A stretch of DNA of 64,000 bases from Corynebacterium sp. HMSC078H07. Lineage in GTDB: Bacteria; Actinomycetota; Actinomycetes; Mycobacteriales; Mycobacteriaceae. Both the position numbers and the translations under genes were made by a program. Of this stretch, positions 1-8,052 are shown piece by piece. Below the pieces are notes generated by a model. It did not search any database, was not told where the DNA came from, and was given only the letters and a program-made list of their open reading frames with translations. The stretch is taken from positions 1 to 64,000 of the forward strand of contig NZ_KV810517.1 of the NCBI RefSeq assembly GCF_001812805.1, written 5' to 3'. Within the stretch, counting starts at the first letter, position 1; each line of letters opens with the position of its first letter.

Positions 1-996
1 CGCAAAGTCAGCATTCGTCGAAACCTTCGGCTCACGAGGCTCAGGCCGGTCGGAGCTCGACGGCGTCGGCTCTGGAACTACGTCAGTATTCGGAGTAGTA
101 GAAGGCTCATCAGATTCATCAGTAGTCGACTCATCAATGGTCTCAGACGGCGTCTCTTCGGTGGTCTGCTCTTCGGTCGTGGACGGCTCAGACGGCTTGG
201 GGGTCTCTTCCGTACCCGGATTCTCACCGTCATCGTCCGGCAGACCCGGCTGGTCTACTGGGATAACAGACTGGGCACTCGAATTGGGATTGTTGTTGGG
301 ATGCACAACAGTGATATACGCATCTGCAGGTTGCTTCGCAATCTGAACCGACGGGTCTTTTACAAGCTTCGGAACATCAACGGAGCCTTCAATCTTATAG
401 CCCGTAAGTGCCGTAAACTCTTCGTGCGATCCGGTAAACGCCGGGAATGCCTTCTTATCATTCTCCTTGATAGCACCAGCAGGCCAGCTCTTCGGGTTTT
501 GCGACGAGTTCAGGAACATCAGCAGATAGACGTAATAGTTAGCAGCCGACTTGCTGTCACCCCGGGCAGCTGCAGATTCCATCTTCCGCGCGAGATTGAT
601 TACAGCGTCGTGATAGGTCTTGTCGAACTTAAGCTTCGTCGCTTTCTTCTGTTCGTACTTTTCCCACGTATTGAGCGGGGTTTTGGCGTGCGGCTCAATA
701 CACCAAGCCCAGCCCACATCGTTACCCTTATATCCGCCGTTGTTGAACCCAGGTCCTGCCGGCTTACCCGCCCAAACAAGCAGACCCCAGCTATAGTCCG
801 CGGCGAAATGCTGCGGGTTCGTTTCTTCCTTCTTCTGCTCGTTACCAAGCGTAGTGTCAGGCACAAAATCGGTTGGCTCCGCAGCCTCCGCTCGCACTCC
901 AGGAATGGCGACCATGGCCGCAATTACCGCAATGGCAGTCAGCACTGCGGTAAAGACCATCCACCCCTCTCTGGAGATGTTTCGTAATCTACTCAT
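1..996 (-). CDS. Surface-anchored thioester/VaFE-type protein, N-terminal part (runs off window)
   Basis: The reading frame starts with ATG at 996 behind AGAGGAAA and stays open for 332 codons to the window edge, so only the N-terminal part is seen. Residues 1-37 form a signal peptide with a hydrophobic core and a cleavage site near VRAEAAEP. A domain with the motif GWAWCIEPHAKTP follows; its single Cys in a CIEP context resembles the thioester domains of Gram-positive adhesins. After about residue 235 comes a Thr/Glu/Pro/Ser-rich stalk, and the last visible residues, EPKVSTNADFA, look like the start of a VaFE repeat as in corynebacterial surface-anchored proteins. Expected role: covalent or repeat-stabilised adhesion at the cell wall. 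The C-terminus with any sortase signal lies outside the window. The family call rests on motif recall and is moderate. Confidence 0.6.
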   Translation of the reverse strand, partial: MSRLRNISREGWMVFTAVLTAIAVIAAMVAIPGVRAEAAEPTDFVPDTTLGNEQKKEETNPQHFAADYSWGLLVWAGKPAGPGFNNGGYKGNDVGWAWCIEPHAKTPLNTWEKYEQKKATKLKFDKTYHDAVINLARKMESAAARGDSKSAANYYVYLLMFLNSSQNPKSWPAGAIKENDKKAFPAFTGSHEEFTALTGYKIEGSVDVPKLVKDPSVQIAKQPADAYITVVHPNNNPNSSAQSVIPVDQPGLPDDDGENPGTEETPKPSEPSTTEEQTTEETPSETIDESTTDESDEPSTTPNTDVVPEPTPSSSDRPEPREPKVSTNADFA

Positions 997-1648
997 TGTT
1001 TCCTCTTCGGATGTTGCAAACTCTTACAATTTATTCTGCGCAGCGTCCGGATGGATGCTGAGAATATCTGAAATCTTGACGTGGCATTTCCACCCTGACC
1101 GGCACAAACACCTTCAGACTCTCGATCTACTCTTAAAGTCCACTCAGCAGAATATCATCACACACAGGCTCCTGCAAGATTGGTGATTCTTTCATAAATT
1201 TCGCTTATGTCGGTGGAAAGTCGGCAAACCGGCAGGTAAATCGGCATGATAACACCAGCAAATCGTGCTGTTAGCTAAAATGTTCGACGCCTTGTTGACG
1301 TATCTACATTCTCAGCTTTTAGAAAAACTGATTAAGTTGGAGTTCTCTCGTCTTAATTTCTCAACTCAGGTTTTCTAAGCTTTAGCAGGGGTTGGTATGT
1401 GCAAATTTCAACCAAATATGAACAGCATCGCGGACATTAGAGCACTGAGTGAACATGAAGCCCAGTAAGAAGGGGTAAAAAGGTTTGTTGAACCTTCAAC
1501 TTTAACTAGAACGCCCGTTCCCTTGATTTTGTCAGCTTCCCCACCCTGCGCAGTCCCTGAGATAGACGAAAGCGGCCGCGCATACCGCGCAACCGCTTAA
1601 AAAATTCCTGCACACATCTACACCCAAGGGTGTAGTGTTACCTCCCCA
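997..1648. other. AT-rich gene-free gap with inverted repeats
   Basis: No convincing gene is seen in these 650 bases, which are clearly richer in A+T than the flanks. The gap holds the 5' region of the surface-protein gene on its left side and the downstream region of purT on its right side. Three hairpin-forming segments stand out: an imperfect inverted repeat with arms 1319-1331 and 1376-1388, AAGGTT/AACCTT at 1480-1496, and two hairpins near purT at 1570-1598 and 1618-1635. A 16-codon open frame begins with ATG near 1419 but has no supporting evidence. Confidence 0.6.
1480..1635 (-). terminator. Possible terminators downstream of purT
   Basis: Reading leftwards from the purT stop: first a perfect inverted repeat CTACACCC-AA-GGGTGTAG (1618-1635), then AAGCGG...CCGCTT (1570-1598), then AAGGTT-caaca-AACCTT (1480-1496), which is followed on the minus strand by TTTTTACC. 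Only the last has a run of T after it, and its stem is just 6 bp. Taken together the region probably ends purT transcription, but which hairpin does the work cannot be decided by eye. Confidence 0.4.
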
Positions 1649-2998
1649 TTAGTCGTCAGCAGACCTGGTGAGCTTGGGATCGACGTCAATGACGGGCTCG
1701 GCGACTTCGATGACGTCGATGTCGGGAATGGGGGCGTCGCTAAGCGCCGGCTCCTCTGAGGCGCCCTGAGCGTACTCACTATGGCTTGACCCCACAGTAA
1801 TCTTAGAAGCCGCTAAGTTGGCTCTGTCGCGGGCAGTTTCAACGTCCTCAGCGGTCGTGGACACCATGCCCATGCGGCGGCCGGCGTAGGCGCTGGGCTT
1901 GCCGAAGAGACGGACGTCAGTTTCCTCGTAGGCAAGGGCTGCGTCGAGGCCGGCAAAGGAGACGGCGTCAAGCTTGGCGTCCGCATGGAGAATGACCGCA
2001 GCACCAGGGCTGACCAACGTGACGTCAATGGGAAGGCCCAACATAGCGCGCACGTGCAGATCGAACTCAGAGAAACGCTGCGTATAGTCCGTTAGCATCG
2101 CCGTATCCAACGGGCGCGGCGATACTGAGGAGAAGTACACATCATCGCCAGCCACAAAGAGCTCCACGCCGTACACGCCGCGCCCACCCAACTCATTGGA
2201 GATACGCGCGGCCACGGAACGCGCATTCGCCAGCGCATCCTCGCTCATCGCCATGGGCTGCCAGGACTCCACCAGGTCACCTTTTTCGTGACGGTGACCA
2301 ATAGGCTCACTAAACCACGTGGCCATCTTGCCCGTGGCCGGGTCAATGGAGCGAACTGCTAGGAGCGTAACCTCATAATCAAAGTCCACGAAGCGCTCCA
2401 CCACCACGCGCTTATTATCTGAGGACACGTGGCGCACCATGGTCCAGGCTTCCTGAACATCCTCTTCTTCCTTAAGAAGGACGTGCCCCTTGCCGGAGGT
2501 CGTAATGTCCGGCTTCACGATGCACGGCAGGCCCAACTCCCCCACTGCCTTCTGCAGCTCCTCAGGGGACTCCGCAAAGCGATAGCCGGACACGGGCAAG
2601 CCGATGCTCTCCGCCACGGCACGAACGCTCTCACGCGATTGGGTCAGCGCGCACGCACGCGCGGAGGGCACCACGGTGGCTCCCAATTCTTCCTCCACGC
2701 GCTCGAGGGCTTCAATCGCCACGGTTTCCACCTCGGGGACCACGTAGTCCGGCTCGATGCGCTGGATGAGCTCCCAGACCTTTTCGGGGTCGCGGATATC
2801 CGCAATGTAGCTAAAGTGCGCGAGCTGCTGTGCTGGCGCTCCTGCGTAGCGGTCCACGGCATGAACTTCGAGCCCCACATTTTGGAAGGCTATGGCCAGC
2901 TGCTTGCCTAGCTCGCCCGCCCCCAGCAATAGCACCTTGGTAGCGGTTGCTGTGAGCGGGGTGCCGATGCGGCCTGCGTTATCGCCTGCGGTAGTCAT
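1649..2998 (-). CDS. purT: Formate-dependent phosphoribosylglycinamide formyltransferase (PurT)
   Basis: PurT makes formyl-GAR from GAR, formate and ATP in de novo purine synthesis in the cytosol. The protein is an ATP-grasp enzyme: the N-terminal nucleotide-binding stretch is VLLLGAGELGKQ, then PEVETVAIEAL, the ATP-grasp core with IVKPDITTSGKGH, and near residues 280-300 GVYGVELFVAGDDVYFSSVSPRP. A start 30 nt upstream is open (MALNVCDNSR), but the ATG at 2998 is preferred: family members begin shortly before IGTPLT, and a GATAAT box lies 6 nt before this ATG, which fits a leaderless transcript. The C-terminal 50 residues after the ATP-grasp core are acidic and less conserved. purA, another purine gene, lies just upstream on the same strand. 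Confidence 0.93.
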   Translation of the reverse strand: MTTAGDNAGRIGTPLTATATKVLLLGAGELGKQLAIAFQNVGLEVHAVDRYAGAPAQQLAHFSYIADIRDPEKVWELIQRIEPDYVVPEVETVAIEALERVEEELGATVVPSARACALTQSRESVRAVAESIGLPVSGYRFAESPEELQKAVGELGLPCIVKPDITTSGKGHVLLKEEEDVQEAWTMVRHVSSDNKRVVVERFVDFDYEVTLLAVRSIDPATGKMATWFSEPIGHRHEKGDLVESWQPMAMSEDALANARSVAARISNELGGRGVYGVELFVAGDDVYFSSVSPRPLDTAMLTDYTQRFSEFDLHVRAMLGLPIDVTLVSPGAAVILHADAKLDAVSFAGLDAALAYEETDVRLFGKPSAYAGRRMGMVSTTAEDVETARDRANLAASKITVGSSHSEYAQGASEEPALSDAPIPDIDVIEVAEPVIDVDPKLTRSADD

Positions 2999-3010
2999 TC
3001 TCGAATTATC
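2999..3010 (-). promoter_or_regulatory. -10 box GATAAT for a leaderless purT transcript
   Basis: GATAAT occupies 3010-3005 on the minus strand and is separated from the purT ATG (2998) by only six bases. No ribosome binding site precedes that ATG. A start of transcription about 7 nt after the box would fall on the ATG itself. No clear -35 element is visible. Inference from spacing only. Confidence 0.5.
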
Positions 3011-3055
3011 GCACACATTTAACGCCATGCTGCTTGGCGACGTCCCCCTGCCTGC

Positions 3056-4348
3056 TTACTGATCTTCCATGACGTCGTGGCGCACAATGGTCTGATCACG
3101 ACCTGGGCCGACACCAATGTAGGAGATACGGCAACCAGAGAGCTCCTCCAAGCGCAGGACATAATCCTGAGCCTTCTGAGGGAGGTCGTCAAAAGTCTTG
3201 CAGTCAGTGATGTCCTCATCCCAGGCAGGCATGGTTTCAAAGATGGGCTCGGCGTGGTGGAACTCGGACTGAGTCAGCGGCATCTCGTCGTAGCGCTTGC
3301 CATCAACGTCATAGGCCACGCAGATGGGGATTTCACCAATGCCGGTAAGCACATCCAGCTTCGTGAGGAAGTAGTCCGTGAAACCATTGACGCGGGTTGC
3401 GTAGCGGGCGATAACGGAGTCATACCAACCGCAACGGCGCTTGCGGCCAGTGTTGACGCCGATTTCGCCACCGGTGGTCTGCAGGTACTCGCCCCACTTA
3501 TCGAAGAGCTCCGTAGGGAACGGACCAGCGCCCACGCGGGTGGTATAAGCCTTGATGATGCCCAGGGAAGTCCTAATGCGAGTTGGGCCGATGCCGGAGC
3601 CTACAGAGGCACCGCCGGCAGTCGGGTTCGAGGAGGTCACGAACGGATAGGTACCGTGATCCACATCCAGCATGGTGGCTTGGCCGCCTTCCATAAGGAC
3701 GTGCTTGCCGGCATCTAGAGCCTTGTTGAGCTCCAGCTCGGCCTCAATGACCATCGGGCGCAAGCGATCGCGGTAGCTCAAGAAGTAGTCCACGATCTGA
3801 TCTGGGTCGATAGCCTTTCGGTTGTACATCTTCACCAGCATCTGGTTCTTGATATCTAGAGCCGACTCAACTTTCTGGCGCAGGATGGATTCATCGAAGA
3901 TGTCCTGCACACGGATGCTGATGCGGGCAACCTTGTCGGCATAGGCGGGGCCGATACCGCGGCCGGTAGTGCCGATGGCTCGCTTGCCGAGGAAGCGCTC
4001 CTGTACGCGGTCGAGCGTCTGGTGATAAGGCGCCACGAGGTGCGCGTTGGCGGAAATCTTCAGACGCGACGCATTAGCGCCGCGGGCTTCGAGGCCATCG
4101 ATCTCATCAAAGAGAGCCTCCAGGTTAATCACCACGCCATTGCCCAGGACCGGGGTGGCGTTTTCTGAAAGAATACCGGCGGGAAGGAGCTTCAGCTCGT
4201 ACTTCTCGCCGCCGACCACGACGGTGTGGCCGGCATTGTTACCGCCGTTGGGCTTAACTACGTAATCGACCTTGCCGCCGAGGATGTCGGTAGCCTTGCC
4301 CTTGCCTTCGTCGCCCCACTGGGCGCCGACGATGACGATCGCTGCCAT
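3056..4348 (-). CDS. purA: Adenylosuccinate synthetase
   Basis: PurA joins IMP and aspartate with GTP to give adenylosuccinate, the first committed step to AMP. The N-terminus [20 protein letters not shown] holds the IMP/GTP-binding P-loop with the catalytic Asp and Lys. NGGNNAGHT follows, then [14 protein letters not shown], and near the C-terminus [14 protein letters not shown] and [10 protein letters not shown]. Length 430 residues is normal for the family. A GTG four codons earlier is open but sits inside the AGGAAG ribosome binding site, so the ATG at 4348, 11 nt after that site, is chosen. The gene is followed 57 nt later by purT on the same strand. All key motifs are intact. Confidence 0.97.
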   Translation of the reverse strand: MAAIVIVGAQWGDEGKGKATDILGGKVDYVVKPNGGNNAGHTVVVGGEKYELKLLPAGILSENATPVLGNGVVINLEALFDEIDGLEARGANASRLKISANAHLVAPYHQTLDRVQERFLGKRAIGTTGRGIGPAYADKVARISIRVQDIFDESILRQKVESALDIKNQMLVKMYNRKAIDPDQIVDYFLSYRDRLRPMVIEAELELNKALDAGKHVLMEGGQATMLDVDHGTYPFVTSSNPTAGGASVGSGIGPTRIRTSLGIIKAYTTRVGAGPFPTELFDKWGEYLQTTGGEIGVNTGRKRRCGWYDSVIARYATRVNGFTDYFLTKLDVLTGIGEIPICVAYDVDGKRYDEMPLTQSEFHHAEPIFETMPAWDEDITDCKTFDDLPQKAQDYVLRLEELSGCRISYIGVGPGRDQTIVRHDVMEDQ

Positions 4349-4497
4349 TTTTGGTGTCACTTCCTAGTTATTGAAGTCAAATACGCACCTACTTTACCCG
4401 CCTTGCTGGAGCAGTGGTGGGTTTGTGACAAGGTCATCAAGAATTAGAGCGCTGGCAGCACGGAGCACCGTCCGCGAGGAGTTAAGCCTGGGGCTGA

Positions 4498-5586
4498 CTA
4501 GACGCTTTCGGTGTTCGCGTCGCCACCGCCCGATTCCTCGTTATCGAAGTAGATGGTGTCGTTGGTGAACATCAGCCTTGACTTGTCTGGGGTGCTGACG
4601 ATGATGCCGTCATCGACAACGGCGATCTGAGCTTCGATGTCACCGATGCCGATTCGGTAGAGCCCGTTTCCTTCAATTTTCTTGCCGTTGGTTGGGATAT
4701 CGTCGTCATACTGGCTGAACTCGGTATTACCCTCCAGTGGCAGGAAGGTCACTAAGTTAAACTCCATGCCTTCTGGCATTGGACTCTTACCGCCCTTAAT
4801 GCCCCAACCCCCGCCATCGCCATGTGCACAGTCGATAGCGCTATTCTCCTCAGCGATTCCGCAGACCATGTTCCAGCCATCGGCAGCGATAGTGAAGAGT
4901 TCTTCGCCGCGGAGGTCTTCTTCATCCTTAGCCAAGTCCGCAGATTCGGTGGGTTCAGACTTCACATCGAGGTAGAAAATGTCGGAGTTCACACCGTCAA
5001 AAGAGTCATCCATCATAGGTGCTTCGGTGCCTGGGCGCTTATAAACTTTGCCTTCAACACCAACAATGTCACCGTCGGTCTCGGACTCATAGGTGTAGCC
5101 CTCGCCATCCTCGCTGACCTCGAACGAGGAGGATGTGATGTAAAGAGCATCCTCGCTATAGATTTTGCCATTGACGAAGAAAGCAGGGACTTTAACGGAT
5201 TCTCCACCGAACTTGCCCTCCAGCACCACGTAGCTGAGGAACTTGCACGGGTCATACTCGTCTTCACCGACGGTGAGGTCCTCGAATTTCTCGGTGGAGC
5301 CCTTCACGTAAGCTTCCTTGTTCTCCAACACCTTGCCGAGTTCGGTGTCTTCCAGCTTCGTGCCTTCCCCACACTTGGCGCTCGTGGTGGATGAAGCCGA
5401 GCTGCTGGAGGATGCGGTACTCGAGGTCGTGGATGCTTCGGAGCTCGACTCTGCCAGGGTCATTGCCGCCGCTGTGGTGAAAGCGGGTTCTTCGGCTTTG
5501 TCACCAGAGCCTCCGCCAAAAGTACAGGCGCTCAGCGCCAGGCCCGTAGCGGAGAGGAGTGCGAGAGTAGTCATGCGAGCAGACAC
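4498..5586 (-). CDS. Secreted lipoprotein of unknown function
   Basis: The protein (362 residues) begins with a lipoprotein signal: short hydrophobic core and lipobox LSAC, so Cys-20 or so should be lipidated and the protein tethered outside the cytoplasmic membrane. A Ser/Thr/Ala-rich linker (residues about 30-70) follows, then a folded part with CGEGTKLEDTEL, DPCKFLSYVV and a pair of cysteines in MVCGIAEENSAIDC, which could form disulfides. The Ser-rich linker and paired Cys fit an exported binding or scaffold protein. The start is a GTG at 5586 with GGAGG nine bases before it; an ATG four codons later is the alternative. I do not recognise a domain. It is transcribed away from the neighbouring unknown gene at 5864. 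Confidence 0.75.
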   Translation of the reverse strand: MSARMTTLALLSATGLALSACTFGGGSGDKAEEPAFTTAAAMTLAESSSEASTTSSTASSSSSASSTTSAKCGEGTKLEDTELGKVLENKEAYVKGSTEKFEDLTVGEDEYDPCKFLSYVVLEGKFGGESVKVPAFFVNGKIYSEDALYITSSSFEVSEDGEGYTYESETDGDIVGVEGKVYKRPGTEAPMMDDSFDGVNSDIFYLDVKSEPTESADLAKDEEDLRGEELFTIAADGWNMVCGIAEENSAIDCAHGDGGGWGIKGGKSPMPEGMEFNLVTFLPLEGNTEFSQYDDDIPTNGKKIEGNGLYRIGIGDIEAQIAVVDDGIIVSTPDKSRLMFTNDTIYFDNEESGGGDANTESV

Positions 5587-5863
5587 AGTGAGAAACCTCC
5601 AAGGGGTAGATAGGACTCTGCTGGAACTCTTCGATGTAGGAAACCTTGTGGGGTTTGACTGCCAGACTACCCAGCCCTTGTGACGCGCACTACAGCATTG
5701 GGCAAGGCTCCCCGTTTCTCGGTTGGAGAACTGCCTGTCGTTACAGGTTTGTAGATAAGGCTTCTATGATCCTTGTATGTTCTGTGCGCTTTTATACTGC
5801 GGTGGCCAAGCCGCAGGCACCGCTTCCGCTCCCCTTGCCCATGCTGAAGAGCAAGGAGTGAAG

Positions 5864-6661
5864 GTGCGGCCCCTGCACATGAGCGAGGTTCCGACGCGTG
5901 CCGAACTCAAGGAGCTTGACGCACTGGCAAAGGAGGTCCTACCGGAGGACCCGACGCCAACGCTCGATGAGATCGCTGCACAGCCGGATGTGGATCATTT
6001 AGGACAGCCCGGCTCAGCACCGCAAGCACGGTTCTTGCGCGAGCCATTGCGCGTAGTCGTCGTCGGCAGCGACGCGGCGCTGAGCGCCGTGCTCACCCGG
6101 ATGATGCGGGCGGACTACCTGTGGGCTGAGGTGGGCTTCGTGCCAACGGATGAGACATCCACGGCAGCGATGAATTGGGGACTACCAACATCCACAGAAG
6201 ACGCTCTCTCATTTGCGTTGACTGCGCCGGTTAAACCGGTACCGCTCATTCGAAATGATGCGGGTCTGGCCGTTGCGGGCTCTGCCACCATTGCGGAATG
6301 GTCAGGGGAGGAGATTACGGGTGAGATTATCGTCGATGATGCTGTGCTTTTGCGCGCGGACCGCGAGAAGCATGTCTTTGGCGCTCGCCTTGTCCCCATG
6401 ACCGATGCACCGGGCATCGTGGCGGCAAAGGCGGTATCGAGCTTTACTGCGGAAGATGAGCCACGGAGGGTACTATTCGCTCGTCTCCGCAAACAAGCAC
6501 AGCCGGGACAACTCGACCCCGATAGTGTGGTGCAGGGAAGAGCCGTGCAGGCAGGCGGGCCAGAGCTGAGCGTCAGCGTCGATGGCATCCGCGCACCGCG
6601 TCCGGTCAAACGCGTGACGTTCTACCGGCACCTTCGGGACCTGCAGGTAGTGCGGCCCTAA
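5864..6661 (+). CDS. Conserved hypothetical protein
   Basis: A 265-residue protein whose GTG start at 5864 is set by AAGGAG five bases upstream; an ATG at 5879 is a fallback, and an upstream extension to 5777 is open but has no binding site. The N-terminal 60 residues are acidic and probably flexible (KELDALAKEVLPEDPTPTL). The rest has a beta-rich pattern such as LREPLRVVVVGSDAALSAVL and ARLVPMTDAPGIVAAK. The C-terminus is basic (APRPVKRVTFYRHLRDL). No catalytic motif, signal peptide or membrane segment is seen. A TATACT box at 5793-5798 could drive it. The codon usage matches the core genes around it. Function unknown. Confidence 0.75.
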   Translation: MRPLHMSEVPTRAELKELDALAKEVLPEDPTPTLDEIAAQPDVDHLGQPGSAPQARFLREPLRVVVVGSDAALSAVLTRMMRADYLWAEVGFVPTDETSTAAMNWGLPTSTEDALSFALTAPVKPVPLIRNDAGLAVAGSATIAEWSGEEITGEIIVDDAVLLRADREKHVFGARLVPMTDAPGIVAAKAVSSFTAEDEPRRVLFARLRKQAQPGQLDPDSVVQGRAVQAGGPELSVSVDGIRAPRPVKRVTFYRHLRDLQVVRP

Positions 6662-6699
6662 TTCTCCTGCTTAGTAATCCGATCAATCTGGCTCAGTAC

Positions 6700-6872
6700 C
6701 GGGGCCACTAATTTGGGAGGCCAGCACGAAATGTCGTTTAGGCCCCGATTCTCGGGCACGAGTTTGAGGGTAAAACGAAATGAGGATCCGACCAGCATTA
6801 CCTTTCGGTACTAGGCTCGGAACCGGATCCTCACCGCATGCGCATTGTGCAATGCGCCTAGGCGGTATGCGG
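6700..6872 (+). ncRNA. Candidate structured RNA upstream of the Abi_2-family gene
   Basis: Four stems lie in a row directly before the Abi_2 gene: CGGGGCC (6700-6706) with GGCCCCG (6741-6747); a small CTCG/CGAG hairpin near 6751-6762; TGAGGATCCG (6781-6790) with CGGATCCTCA (6824-6833); and a nested pair, CCGCAT (6834-6839) with ATGCGG (6867-6872), enclosing GCGCATTG-TG-CAATGCGC (6840-6857). All arms are perfect. An octamer ACGAAATG occurs at 6726 and 6775. This density of stems is unlike other intergenic regions of the window. Abi_2/AbiF-type HEPN proteins have been linked to upstream antitoxin RNAs, as I recall the literature. The boundaries and the strand are inferred; a long leader or operator is the alternative. 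Confidence 0.5.
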
Positions 6873-6910
6873 AAAACTCTACCATTCTCGACTCCCGAAA
6901 GAACAAACCC

Positions 6911-8002
6911 ATGCCACTCACAAGAAAAGTTTCTTGGGTATCCGAGGCCAGATTCGCTCCATACCTCGAAGAATGTGGCACACCGGAGGAAGCATGGAAG
7001 CTATATGAACTCAACGCACAAATCGCAGCTGCATTGTCTGAAGTCATTCATCACACTGAGGTCTTGCTGCGGAATGCCATGAGTGATTCACTTGCCGAAG
7101 CTCACCCTTTTGACTTCGGCTGGAGTCAAGATTCTTTCGATATTTCCGCACTCTCTACGAAGCTAGCCAAGAAATACAAGCGTCCTGTCACAAAGGACGA
7201 CATCATCGCGCATCTGAACATGGGGTACTGGGCTTCACTACTTTCCACGAAGTCCGATGCCAATGAGGAAATCTGGAGAAAATACCTTCGAAACGCATTT
7301 CCGGGCCAAGGTAGCAGGAAAATAGTTGCAACCTTGTTGACAGACCTCAATGTCCTACGAAATCGGTGTGCTCATCAGGACTCACTTCTCAACGTGGACC
7401 CAACGGTAGAGCTAAAGAAAATTTTAAGACTTGCCAGTTGGATAGACCAAGATGCAAGACTATGGTTAGAAAACCTCGAACGCGTCACGGAGCTAGCCAC
7501 AAATCGCACTCCAAAGCTCAATACCGCGATCTTGGGGCACGCCGACGACTCCCTTTTCACCTTCTACCAAAGGGTAGGTGCCGTGGTTCTGGAAGCCTCC
7601 ACGCCACTTGCACAAGTAGATTACATAGGGTTCTATTTCAGCCAGAAAATCATCGGAATCTTTCCAAGGGTTTTAGACATCGAAATCGCTTCTAACTGGA
7701 ACAAGAAGACCTCAAACGAGCTTAAGAAATCATCCGACCCCGAGGAAAATCGTCTCGGGAAGATCATGAGCTACGCCCTCTCAGATCCATTCGTTAAAAG
7801 CTATCCACCGGAGAAAACCTACAAGGTGTATCACCTTAGTGGACCCAAGCACGCCTTAACTCTCACTACCGCTGGTGAGCAGGAAATCTTGCACGAAGCA
7901 AGTGGACGCGGCTCCGCATTTGTGAAGAGACCCCGGTACTTTCAGAGTAGTTCTCTGTTGGCTGCCAAAGTCACATCTGATTTGCCTTCACCGAACAAGT
8001 AG
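6911..8002 (+). CDS. Abi_2/AbiF-like HEPN-domain protein (abortive infection type)
   Basis: The protein is 363 residues from the ATG at 6911. Residues about 1-165 match the Abi_2 (AbiD/AbiF) fold: EEAWKLYELNAQIAAALSEV, then a helix with EVLLRNAM, and the signature LNVLRNRCAHQDSLLN near residue 155. RNRCAH fits the HEPN ribonuclease motif R-x4-H. The C-terminal half (about 200-363) is less conserved and rich in Ser/Lys. Expected role: RNA cleavage that stops growth upon phage attack, held in check by a partner. No protein partner is next to it; a hairpin-rich region is. Base composition is clearly lower in G+C than the neighbours, a sign of transfer. The 22 codons upstream of this ATG are open but contain the palindrome, so they are left out. 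The ribosome binding site is weak. Confidence 0.8.
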   Translation: MPLTRKVSWVSEARFAPYLEECGTPEEAWKLYELNAQIAAALSEVIHHTEVLLRNAMSDSLAEAHPFDFGWSQDSFDISALSTKLAKKYKRPVTKDDIIAHLNMGYWASLLSTKSDANEEIWRKYLRNAFPGQGSRKIVATLLTDLNVLRNRCAHQDSLLNVDPTVELKKILRLASWIDQDARLWLENLERVTELATNRTPKLNTAILGHADDSLFTFYQRVGAVVLEASTPLAQVDYIGFYFSQKIIGIFPRVLDIEIASNWNKKTSNELKKSSDPEENRLGKIMSYALSDPFVKSYPPEKTYKVYHLSGPKHALTLTTAGEQEILHEASGRGSAFVKRPRYFQSSSLLAAKVTSDLPSPNK

Positions 8003-8052
8003 TCCGAATGATTTCCGAATTCGCACTGCTAAAGTTGCGGCCCTAGTCATCC

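Noticed and set aside
1419-1469. 16-codon frame in the AT-rich gap
   Set aside because: Too short, no ribosome binding site, no conservation evidence.
6726-6782. Repeated ACGAAATG considered as a type III toxin-antitoxin repeat RNA
   Set aside because: Only two 8-base copies; nested hairpins fit a single folded RNA better.
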